A stretch of DNA of 64,000 bases from Hyphomicrobiales bacterium. GTDB lineage: Bacteria; Pseudomonadota; Alphaproteobacteria; Rhizobiales; Beijerinckiaceae. The notes under the pieces were generated by a model. It worked only from the letters and a program-made list of their open reading frames with translations. It was not told the DNA's origin and did no database searches. The stretch is from NCBI GenBank assembly GCA_930633495.1, contig CAKNFJ010000001.1, forward strand, positions 1,919,001 to 1,983,000, in the 5' to 3' direction. This document shows positions 36,245 through 43,983 of this stretch, piece by piece; the first letter of the stretch is position 1; every line of letters starts with the position of its first letter. The translations under genes and the position numbers were made by a program.

Positions 36245-37312
36245 TCAGGCCGGCGGAATCAACGTCACGCCCGATTTCGCGAAGGAAACCCCGACCGGAG
36301 CGCCCTGCTCCAGCAATTCGCGAGCGCCGTATTGCACGACGAAGAGCTCGCCGACCTCGGTGTCGACCATGATATCGAGGTGATTGCCGAGATAGGCGCA
36401 TTTGCGGATCGTGCCCGGCAGCGTGCCGGCCTGTCCCGCCTCTCCGAGGAGCAGCGCCTCAGGGCGGATCGCCGCCTTGGCCGGGCCGGGGCCGAGCCCG
36501 CGCGCGGGCAGCGAAACCGTAGCCGAGCCGATGCCGACATCGGCACGGCCCTCGGCCACCGCCTTCACGGTGACGTCGACCAGATTGGCATCGCCGATGA
36601 AATCCGCGACGAAGGCATTGGACGGCTGCTCGTAGAGGTCGCGCGGAGCGCCCTGCTGGGCGATCTTCGCATTCGACATCACGATGATGCGATCGGAGAC
36701 GGCGAGCGCCTCTTCCTGATCGTGGGTGACATAGGCTACGGTCAGGTTGAGGTCCTGCTGCAGCTCACGGATTTCCTCGCGCACGCGGCGGCGCAGCTTG
36801 GCATCGAGATTGGAGAGCGGTTCGTCGAAAAGCAGCACCTGCGGCTCCAGAACGAGCGCGCGCGCCACCGCGACGCGCTGCTGCTGGCCGCCGGAGAGCT
36901 CTGACGGGTAGCGGTTCTCGAAGCCCTTGAGGCCGACGAGCGCCAGCTTCTCCAGCGCCATCTGCTTCGCCTGCTCCTTGCCGAGCCCCTTCACCGTGGG
37001 ACCATAGGCGGCATTCTCCAGCACGCTCATATGCGGGAAAAGCGCATAGGACTGGAACACCATCGAGACGTCGCGGTCGGCGGCGGAGAGCTTCGTCACG
37101 TCCTTGCCGCCGATCAGGATTTGGCCTTCGCTGGCGATCTCCAGCCCGGCGATCATGCGCAGCGTCGTGGTCTTGCCGCAGCCGGAGGGGCCGAGCAGCG
37201 TGACCAGTTGTCCGGCCTCGATGGTGAAATTGACGTTGTCGACCGCCGTCACCGCGCCATAGCGCATGGATACGTTGCGGAACTCGACGGAAGCGGGCCC
37301 GGCCTTCGTCAA
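36245..37312 (-). CDS. ABC transporter ATP-binding protein, AfuC/FbpC-like
   Basis: 355 residues. Walker A is GPSGCGKTTT, signature ELSGGQQQRVAVARAL, Walker B VLLFDEPLSNLDA, with a C-terminal TOBE domain. The start is a TTG whose bases overlap the permease stop (TTGA), so translation is coupled. The sequence alone would be called a ferric-iron or putrescine/phosphonate-type ATPase; the operon context with an inositol-type dehydrogenase and phosphatase suggests a phosphorylated polyol instead. It is the last gene of the leftward cluster. Confidence 0.88.
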   Translation of the reverse strand: MTKAGPASVEFRNVSMRYGAVTAVDNVNFTIEAGQLVTLLGPSGCGKTTTLRMIAGLEIASEGQILIGGKDVTKLSAADRDVSMVFQSYALFPHMSVLENAAYGPTVKGLGKEQAKQMALEKLALVGLKGFENRYPSELSGGQQQRVAVARALVLEPQVLLFDEPLSNLDAKLRRRVREEIRELQQDLNLTVAYVTHDQEEALAVSDRIIVMSNAKIAQQGAPRDLYEQPSNAFVADFIGDANLVDVTVKAVAEGRADVGIGSATVSLPARGLGPGPAKAAIRPEALLLGEAGQAGTLPGTIRKCAYLGNHLDIMVDTEVGELFVVQYGARELLEQGAPVGVSFAKSGVTLIPPA

Positions 37313-39525
37313 CTTGCTGCTCCTTGGCTGATGGGGTCGGAGACCGAACTGGAAAGCGCCACGGTCTTGCGGCGGCCGAGCTTGCGCTCGCCGACGCCGA
37401 GCTGAATGAGGCCGATGCCGAGCGCCATGAAGACGATCAGCACCGAGGAATAGGCGATGGCGAGGCCGAACTCGCCCGCCTCCACGCGCCCGACGATATA
37501 GGCGGTGGCGAGGTTGTACTCGGCCGAGACCAGGAAGATCACGGCGCTAACCGCCGTCATCGAGCGCACGAAGGAATAGACCAGCGCCGAGACCAGCGCC
37601 GGCTTGAGCAGCGGCAGCACGACGCGCCAGAGCGTGGTGAAGCTGCGGGCGCGCAGCGTCGTCGAGGCCTCGTCCAGGCTCTTGTCGATCTGCGACAGGC
37701 CGGCGATGCCGGAGCGGACGCCGACCGGCATGTTGCGGAAGACGAAGGCGATGACGAGGATCAGCCCGGTGCCGGTGATCTCGATCGGCGGCACGTTGAA
37801 GGCGAGGATATAGGCGACGCCGAGCACCGTGCCGGGAATGGCGAAGGACAGCATCGTCGCGAATTCCAGCGTCGAGCGACCACGGAAACGCTGGCGCGTC
37901 AGCAGATAGGCGGTGAGCAGGCCGATCAGGGCCGTCAAGGGTGCCGAGATCGCCGCGACCTTGACCGTGGTGAAGAAGGACGGCCAGGCCGAGCCCTGGA
38001 AATAGATGCCGTTGCTGAAGTCGATGGCGAAGCCGGTGAGATAGTGCTGCAGGGTGGGCGTGAAGTCGCGGCCCATATTGCGCACGAAGCCGCCGATCAG
38101 GATGACAATGTAGATCACCAGCGTCAGCGCCACCCAAGGCACGATCACCGCCACCGACAGCCAGGTGATGCGGCGCGGCAGCGGCGTCGGCAGGCCGGCA
38201 TCGCCCTTGCCCGTCACGGTCGTGTAGGATTTGCCGCCGAGCCAGCGCTGCTGCACCCAGAAGGCGCCGAGCGTGAAGGCGAGCAGCACGATGGCGAGCA
38301 CCGCCGCCTGGCCCTGATTGTAGGAGGCGCCGACCACCGCGAAGAAGATCTTGGTCGAGAGCACCTCGTAATTGCCGCCCAGCACCAGCGGATTGCCGAA
38401 ATCGGCCATGCTCTCGACGAAGCCGAGCAGGAAGGCGTTGGCGATGCCGGGTTTGAGCAGCGGCCAGGTCACGGTCCGGAAGGTCTGCCAGCGCTTGGCG
38501 CCGAGCGTCTGCGAGGCTTCCTCCAGGCTCGGCGAGATGCCCTGCACCACGCCGATCAGGACGAGGAAGGCGATCGGGGCGAAGGCGAGCACCTGCGCCA
38601 GCAGCACGCCCGGCAGGCCGTAGAGCCAGCGCGAGCGCGGAATGTCGAACCACTCGTAGAGCAGCGTCGAGACCGCGCCGGCGCGGCCGAAGAGCAGGAT
38701 GAGCGCGAGGCCGATGACGAAGGGCGGCGTGATGATCGGCAGCACGGTGAGCGCGCGCATGATGCGCTTGCCCGGCATGCCGGTGCGCAGGATCAGGAGC
38801 GCGCAGGCGAGCCCGAGCAGCGTCGTGATGACGCCGCAGAGCACCGCGAGGATGAGCGTGTTCCAGGCGACGCCGCAATTGGTGTTGCTGGTGATGCAGC
38901 CCAGCCCCCAGATCGAGGAATCGAGGAAGCGCGCGACGAAGGCCGAAAGCGCGAAGGCGCCGTTCTGGTCGACCAGCGCGCTCTTCAGGATGATCGCGAC
39001 CGGGAAGAAGATGAAGACGCCGATCAGCAGGATGATCAGGCCGATCGTCGAGGTGGTGAAGAGGTCGCCGCGGCAGACGCCGCGATAGGCGAGGCCATGG
39101 GCAAGCAGGAAGAGCAGCGAGAGCAGCGTGACGAAGGCGCCGCCGCCGATGCCGCCCTGCGCCGCGCCGGCGCCGCCGAGCAGAGCCGCCAGCCAGCCGA
39201 TGCCCTGGTCCTTCAGCACGATGGCAAAGGCCTGGGCGAAGAAGAGGAGCATGCCGAGGAGACCGGCCCAGAGCAGCACGGATGCCGTCCTCTGGCGATT
39301 TTGGCTGTTCCAGAACAGCGTCGCCGCCGCCAGCGCGACACCCATGGGCAGGAGCCAGGGCGCCTTGCCGGAGAGAGCGAGCGCCAGCGCGCTGCCGGCC
39401 TTGCCGAACGGATACTCGCGGAGCCAGCCCCAATTCGTCAGGCTCATGCCTTCGACGAGGTACCAGGGCATCAGCGCATAGCCGAGCCAGCCGATCAGCA
39501 GCACGATTCTCGTCGCTGGCGCCAT
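37309..39525 (-). CDS. ABC transporter permease with two fused permease domains, AfuB/FbpB-like
   Basis: 738 residues, two BPD-type permease modules in one chain as in FbpB, SfuB and AfuB. EAA-like loops are seen at SLEEASQTLGAKRWQTFRTV in the first half and SLDEASTTLRARSFTTLWRV in the second. The N-terminal ~150 residues add extra membrane helices. The start at 39525 gives a good membrane entry (TRIVLLIGWLGYALMPWYLV). A 180-nt gap with a short palindrome separates it from the binding-protein gene. Confidence 0.9.
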   Translation of the reverse strand: MAPATRIVLLIGWLGYALMPWYLVEGMSLTNWGWLREYPFGKAGSALALALSGKAPWLLPMGVALAAATLFWNSQNRQRTASVLLWAGLLGMLLFFAQAFAIVLKDQGIGWLAALLGGAGAAQGGIGGGAFVTLLSLLFLLAHGLAYRGVCRGDLFTTSTIGLIILLIGVFIFFPVAIILKSALVDQNGAFALSAFVARFLDSSIWGLGCITSNTNCGVAWNTLILAVLCGVITTLLGLACALLILRTGMPGKRIMRALTVLPIITPPFVIGLALILLFGRAGAVSTLLYEWFDIPRSRWLYGLPGVLLAQVLAFAPIAFLVLIGVVQGISPSLEEASQTLGAKRWQTFRTVTWPLLKPGIANAFLLGFVESMADFGNPLVLGGNYEVLSTKIFFAVVGASYNQGQAAVLAIVLLAFTLGAFWVQQRWLGGKSYTTVTGKGDAGLPTPLPRRITWLSVAVIVPWVALTLVIYIVILIGGFVRNMGRDFTPTLQHYLTGFAIDFSNGIYFQGSAWPSFFTTVKVAAISAPLTALIGLLTAYLLTRQRFRGRSTLEFATMLSFAIPGTVLGVAYILAFNVPPIEITGTGLILVIAFVFRNMPVGVRSGIAGLSQIDKSLDEASTTLRARSFTTLWRVVLPLLKPALVSALVYSFVRSMTAVSAVIFLVSAEYNLATAYIVGRVEAGEFGLAIAYSSVLIVFMALGIGLIQLGVGERKLGRRKTVALSSSVSDPISQGAAS

Positions 39526-39615
39526 GGTTGCCCTGTTCCCCTGTCGTAGAGCGGCCCGGACCGGTTCGAGCCGGCCTTCACGGTTTTGAATGCGATGGCG
39601 CGGGAGCCTCACCCC

Positions 39616-39653
39616 GTCATCCCGAACGGAGCGGAGCGGAGACCCGGGATGAC
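39616..39653. repeat. Short palindromic repeat, family C, minimal copy
   Basis: GTCATCCCGAACGGAGCGGA and GACCCGGGATGAC give a compact inverted repeat inside the ABC operon, between the binding-protein and permease genes, the same relative place as 16225-16353 in the other operon. It may stabilise the binding-protein mRNA. Confidence 0.6.
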
Positions 39654-39705
39654 GGCGGAGGTTCGGATAGGAAGCCTCGCGCCGTCATGGCAGGACGGTG
39701 TTGCC

Positions 39706-40743
39706 TTACTTCGGCAGCGCCTTGACTTCCTTGTCCCACTTGGCCAGCAGGCGTGTGCGCTCGGCCGAGGAGCCGTACTTCACGAAGTCGTAGTTGATCA
39801 GCTTCATCTGATCCATTTTCGGCGACTGGGCCGGCACCGGCGCAGCCTTGTTCGACGGGACCTGATAGGACTTGGCCGGGGCGGCGAGCGCCTGGGCGGC
39901 CGGCGTCAGGGCCCAGTCGTAGAACTTCTTGGCGTTCTCGAGATTGCGCGCGCCCTTGACGATCGACATCGAGCCGATCTCGTAGCCGGTGCCCTCGCAG
40001 GGGGCGACCGGCTTGATCGGGTCGCCCTGCACCGCGAAGACCACCGCATCATGGACGAAGACGATGCCGACGGCAGTCTCGCCGAGGCTCGCCGCCTTGG
40101 CCGGCGCGGCGCCCGACTTGGTGTACTGGCTGATGTTCTTGTGGAGCTGCTTCAGGTAGTCGAAGCCCTTCTCCTCCCCCATCAGCTGGACGACGGTGGC
40201 GAGCAGGTTGTAGGCGGTGCCGGACGAGTTCGGGTCGGCGACCTGGACATCGTCCTTGAGCTTGGGATTGAGCAGGTCCGCCCAGCATTTCGGCTCGGGC
40301 AGGCCCTTCGCCTTGATCTGCTCGGTGTTGTAGCCGAAGCCCAGCGCGCCGGCGTAGATGCCGACCGACCGCTGCTTGGCGGCCTTCCACTGATCGAGCG
40401 CCCAGCTGTGCAATTCGGCGTTCTTCGGCGATTCGTATTCGAGCGTCAGCCCCTCCTCCGCCGCCTGGAGATGCGGATCGCCGGTGCCGCCCCACCAGAT
40501 GTCACCGCGCGGATTGGAGGATTCAGCCTTGAGCTGGGCATAGATCTCGCCCGCCGATTTGCGGGTCATGGCGACCTTGATGCCGGTGTCCTTCTCGAAG
40601 GCCGTCGACATGGCGCGGCACCATTCCTCCTGGACGCCGCAATACATGACGAGCGAACCTTGGGCGCGGGCCGGGGTTGCGGCGAAGGCCGCGGTGGCGA
40701 GCGCGGCAAAAAGCCCCGCCTTGAGCCAGGATTTCGATGACAT
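39706..40743 (-). CDS. Periplasmic binding protein, AfuA-like (candidate sugar-phosphate binder)
   Basis: 345 residues with a signal peptide (LFAALATAAFAATPARA) and a type-2 periplasmic fold. It belongs to the ferric-binding/AfuA/PhnS group. The paired tyrosines that hold iron in FbpA are not seen. Instead H231-D232 (VFVHDAV) and E255 (CEGTGYE) are spaced exactly as the H205, D206, E229 trio that I recall contacting the sugar of glucose 6-phosphate in Actinobacillus AfuA. A phosphorylated sugar or cyclitol is therefore a better guess than iron. GGGAGG precedes the ATG. A phosphatase and an inositol-type dehydrogenase lie just upstream. Confidence 0.85.
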   Translation of the reverse strand: MSSKSWLKAGLFAALATAAFAATPARAQGSLVMYCGVQEEWCRAMSTAFEKDTGIKVAMTRKSAGEIYAQLKAESSNPRGDIWWGGTGDPHLQAAEEGLTLEYESPKNAELHSWALDQWKAAKQRSVGIYAGALGFGYNTEQIKAKGLPEPKCWADLLNPKLKDDVQVADPNSSGTAYNLLATVVQLMGEEKGFDYLKQLHKNISQYTKSGAAPAKAASLGETAVGIVFVHDAVVFAVQGDPIKPVAPCEGTGYEIGSMSIVKGARNLENAKKFYDWALTPAAQALAAPAKSYQVPSNKAAPVPAQSPKMDQMKLINYDFVKYGSSAERTRLLAKWDKEVKALPK

Positions 40744-40846
40744 GGTAACCTCCCTGATCGAAGAGACCGGCTTCTGTGTCCGGTTTCCGTGAGTGCTGTG
40801 AAACTGAGACGAACGACGACAAAAGATCAATGCAATACGGCGCCGG

Positions 40847-41629
40847 CTAAGCGATTCCTGTGATCTCCCTGAGCACCGGGGCCAGTTCCGGCGTGCAGCA
40901 CAGGATCGGATTGCCCTTTGCGATTCCCTCGCCGGCGAAGAAATCGTTGATCAAGGCGCCGGCCTCGCCGGCGATGACGATGCCCGCCGCGACGTCCCAG
41001 GCATTGATATGCAGTTCGGCATAGGCGTCACTGCTGCCGCCCGCGACATGGCAAAGGCCGAGCGTGCCCGAGCCGCCGCGCTTCATCGCGGCGCCCGCCG
41101 CATAGCCGCGCTCGATCACCTTGAGATAGTTCGCCGCCGGCACGCGCGTCGACCAGCCGAGCTCGACCGAGGCGCGGGCGATGTCCGCCGCACCCGAGAC
41201 CTTGATCGGATCGCCGTTCAGGGTCGCCCCGGCGCCGCGCCGCGCGGCATAGACCTCGCCCAGCGCCGGCGCCGCCACGACGCCGATCTCCGGCTTGCGG
41301 TTCGCCAGGAAGCCGATCGAGATGCACCAGTTGCGATCGCCATGGGCGAAGTTGGCGGTGCCGTCGATCGGATCAAGGATCCAGACCGCGTCGGAAGCTT
41401 GGCCGCCGCCCTCCTCGCCGATGACGGAGTCGTTCGGGAAGAGCGCGGACAGGCGCTGGCGCAGGAAGTCCTCGACCTTGCCGTCGGCCACCGTCAGCCA
41501 GTCCTGCGCGCCCTTCATCGTGACGCCGAGCGACTCGCGCCTATTGAAATAGCCCAGCGCCAGATGGCTCGCCTCGGCGGCAAGGCCCAACGCCGCGTAA
41601 TAGCGCAGATCGCGTTCCGCCGGGGTCAT
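40847..41629 (-). CDS. Inositol-monophosphatase family phosphatase
   Basis: 260 residues with the full metal-site pattern: E72 in GEEG, D86-x2-D89-G-T in WILDPIDGTANFAHG, and W211-D212 in INAWDVAAG. These Mg2+-dependent enzymes remove phosphate from inositol phosphate, bisphosphonucleotides or similar esters. The ATG overlaps the stop of the upstream iolG-like gene by one base (TGATG). It is followed after 103 nt by the AfuA-like binding protein. In this setting inositol phosphate is an attractive substrate; CysQ-like activity remains possible. Confidence 0.88.
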   Translation of the reverse strand: MTPAERDLRYYAALGLAAEASHLALGYFNRRESLGVTMKGAQDWLTVADGKVEDFLRQRLSALFPNDSVIGEEGGGQASDAVWILDPIDGTANFAHGDRNWCISIGFLANRKPEIGVVAAPALGEVYAARRGAGATLNGDPIKVSGAADIARASVELGWSTRVPAANYLKVIERGYAAGAAMKRGGSGTLGLCHVAGGSSDAYAELHINAWDVAAGIVIAGEAGALINDFFAGEGIAKGNPILCCTPELAPVLREITGIA

Positions 41630-42627
41630 CACTTGCCCCCCAGATCGACGCGGACCGGCTTGCCGGACTGCGCGGATTCGGTCGCGGCATCGGCCAGAAT
41701 CTGCGCCTTCAGCCCGTCGAGGCCGGTCGGCGAAGCCGCGGCCTTGCCCTGGCAGGCCGCGATGAAGGCATCGAGCTCGGCGCGATAGGCCGCGGCATAA
41801 CGCTCCAGGAAGAAATTCTGCACCGGATCGGCCCGGAAGCCCTGCCCCGTCGCGATCTCGACGGTGGTCTCGTGGATGTTGCCCGCGCGCAGCATGCCCT
41901 TGGAGCCGTGCACCTCGATCCGCTGGTCATAGCCGTAGGTTGCGCGGCGGGAATTCGAGATCTGGGCGATCCTGCCCGAAGCCGTCTTCATGACGACGGC
42001 GGCGGTGTCGACGTCGCCGGCCTCGCCGATCGCCTTGTCGACGAGTGCGGAGCCCAGCGCGAAGACCTCGACCGGCTCCTCGGCCAGCAGGAAGCGCGCC
42101 ATGTCGAAGTCATGGATCATCATGTCGCGGAAGAGGCCGCCCGAACGCTTGACGTAGTCGACCGGCGGCGGCGCGGGATCGCGCGAGATCACCGTGACAA
42201 GCTCGATCGCGCCGGCCTCGCCCGCGCGCAGACGCTTCTCCAGCGCCGCGAAATTCGGATCGAAGCGACGGTTGAAGCCGATCATCAGCGGCTTGCCCGA
42301 CTTCTCGACCGTCGCGAGGCAACGGCGGATGCGGGCTGCGTCGAGATCGACCGGCTTCTCGCAGAACACGGCCTTGCCGGCCGAAACCGCCTGCTCGATC
42401 AGGTCGGCATGGGTATCGGTCGGCGTGCAGATCAGCACGGCGTCGATGGCGGCGTCGGCGAGGATCGCCTCGGCGCTTACCGCTTTCGCACCTGCAGCGG
42501 CGGCCAGCGAGGCGGCAGCCTCCGGCATCGCGTCGGTGACGGCGACCAACTCGGCATCGCCGCGCGCCGCGACGTTCAGCCCGTGGATGCGCCCGATGCG
42601 GCCGGCGCCCAGCAATCCGATCTTCAT
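41629..42627 (-). CDS. iolG: Gfo/Idh/MocA oxidoreductase, probable inositol 2-dehydrogenase
   Basis: 332 residues. An N-terminal Rossmann domain (KIGLLGAGRIGRIHGLNVA) is followed by CEKPVDLD (catalytic K91) and DMMIHDFDM (D168, H172), the triad of inositol dehydrogenases with the same Asp-x3-His spacing. It would oxidise myo-inositol, or a related cyclitol or sugar, to the 2-keto compound with NAD+. The start at 42627 gives a clean Rossmann N-terminus. It follows the SDR gene by 61 nt and is translationally coupled to the phosphatase. Substrate is inferred, family certain. Confidence 0.85.
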   Translation of the reverse strand: MKIGLLGAGRIGRIHGLNVAARGDAELVAVTDAMPEAAASLAAAAGAKAVSAEAILADAAIDAVLICTPTDTHADLIEQAVSAGKAVFCEKPVDLDAARIRRCLATVEKSGKPLMIGFNRRFDPNFAALEKRLRAGEAGAIELVTVISRDPAPPPVDYVKRSGGLFRDMMIHDFDMARFLLAEEPVEVFALGSALVDKAIGEAGDVDTAAVVMKTASGRIAQISNSRRATYGYDQRIEVHGSKGMLRAGNIHETTVEIATGQGFRADPVQNFFLERYAAAYRAELDAFIAACQGKAAASPTGLDGLKAQILADAATESAQSGKPVRVDLGGK

Positions 42628-42688
42628 GGTCGTCTTCAGTCCCGTGGTCTCGTCCCGCGGCGGTCCTGCCGCGATAGTGGCCGGGGCG

Positions 42689-43489
42689 CTAGTCGTGCGC
42701 ACCGAGAATCGTCTGGTCGAAATCGATATTGGCGCCGGTCATCAGCCCCGATTCCCCGGAAGCGAGATAGGCGACCGCCTTGGCGACCTCGCGCGGATCG
42801 ATCAGCCGGCCGAAGGGCTGGCCGGCGGAAGCCTCGTCCAGCCAGCCATCCTTGGCGTCGTGACGCAGCTTCATGATCGCATCCTCGCCGGGCGTCGCCA
42901 TCCAGCCGATATTGAGGCCGTTGACGCGGATGCGATGCTTGAGCAGGCCATAGGCCGCATTCTTCGTCAGCACGGCGAGCGCGCCCTTCGAGACGCTGTA
43001 GGCCGAGAGAAAGGGCTGGCCGCCATGGGCCGACATCGACTGGATGTTGACGATGGCGCCTTCGATGCCCTGCCGGCGCATCAGCTCGGCCGAATCCTGG
43101 ATCAGGAAGAACGGCGCGCGCAGATTCACCGCCATGATCCGCTCGTAAAGTATCGGCGACGTGTCGAAGATCGTGCCGCGATCGGTATCGCCCGCCGCGT
43201 TGACGAGGATGTCCAGCCTGCCGAAAGCGCCTTCCGCCGCCGGGACGACCTGCCGCACCGCGTCGAGATCGGCGAGGTCGACCTGGTGGAAGCGAGCCTC
43301 GCAGCCCTCGGCCCGCAGGCTTGCCGCCACAGCCTCGCCGCGGGCAGCGTTTCGCCCGGTCAGCAAGAGGCCGCGAGCGCCGCGCGCCGCAAATTCCCGG
43401 GCGATCGCCTCGCCAAGGCCCTGACTGCCGCCCGTGACGATAGCCGCCTTGCCGTCCAGATCGCGGCCGAAAGCGTTAGGTTGCCGCAA
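42689..43489 (-). CDS. Short-chain dehydrogenase/reductase (SDR)
   Basis: 266 residues, classical SDR. The cofactor motif is VTGGSQGLGEA (18-28), then NAAG (97-100), and the catalytic Y164-x3-K168 in SAYSVSKGA. The start is a TTG with GGGAGG 8 nt upstream; no ATG fits. It is the first gene of a leftward cluster with iolG-like and phosphatase genes and probably oxidises or reduces a polyol or keto-sugar in the same pathway. An IolR-type palindrome lies 48 nt upstream. Confidence 0.87.
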   Translation of the reverse strand: MRQPNAFGRDLDGKAAIVTGGSQGLGEAIAREFAARGARGLLLTGRNAARGEAVAASLRAEGCEARFHQVDLADLDAVRQVVPAAEGAFGRLDILVNAAGDTDRGTIFDTSPILYERIMAVNLRAPFFLIQDSAELMRRQGIEGAIVNIQSMSAHGGQPFLSAYSVSKGALAVLTKNAAYGLLKHRIRVNGLNIGWMATPGEDAIMKLRHDAKDGWLDEASAGQPFGRLIDPREVAKAVAYLASGESGLMTGANIDFDQTILGAHD

Positions 43490-43536
43490 GTCACCTGCCT
43501 CCCGAAAACGGCAGGAATTTTTTACGCTCCCTGCTC

Positions 43537-43556
43537 AATGGAATAAACATTCCATT
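43537..43556. promoter_or_regulatory. Perfect palindrome matching the IolR site GGAA-N6-TTCC
   Basis: AATGGAATAAACATTCCATT is a perfect 8+4+8 dyad. Its core GGAA-TAAACA-TTCC (43540-43553) is the pattern reported for the RpiR-type inositol repressor IolR in Sinorhizobium. It precedes the SDR-iolG-phosphatase genes. The remaining gap up to 43983 (494 nt in all, 43490-43983) shows no gene and no other strong element. Confidence 0.6.
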
Positions 43557-43983
43557 CCTGGCACAGGCGAGTCAAGGTGCCGCGAACCGCGACGCGGAAA
43601 AAAGGGGGCCCGGCGAGCGAACGTGCACCAGCGCTGCAGAGGGGTTCGCCGCGCGCTCCGTTGCGGGAGCAGCGGTTTCCGACAGAGCACCCACTCGACG
43701 CCCCCGGAACGGACGCCGCCTCTCTTCGGTCACAGCGTTCTCAACTGAGAGAAAACTGTCGTATTTGCCGGCCGCCCCGCATAAAATTGCGACAGGCCGA
43801 AAATGGAAGACACATTCATGCTTTGCACTCGCCTTCCGCCGGCCTTCGGCCGTCGTCAAAGCATGCCTGCTCTGCGTTGCCCAGTTGACGCTTTCGTTGG
43901 CACATGCCTTGCTGAGGGCATCAACGAGAAAACGGCGCGAAAGCGCTGAGGGCGATTTTTTGTTTAAAAGTGGAGGCTACCCG

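Noticed and set aside
39706..40743. Ferric-iron binding protein
   Set aside because: The fold family fits, but the paired tyrosines of iron binders are not seen and the neighbours are sugar/cyclitol enzymes. AfuA-like is preferred.
43577..43888. Small open frames in the 494-nt gap between the SDR and binding-protein genes
   Set aside because: Frames on both strands are similar in length, have no good ribosome-binding site, and lack any protein-like pattern.
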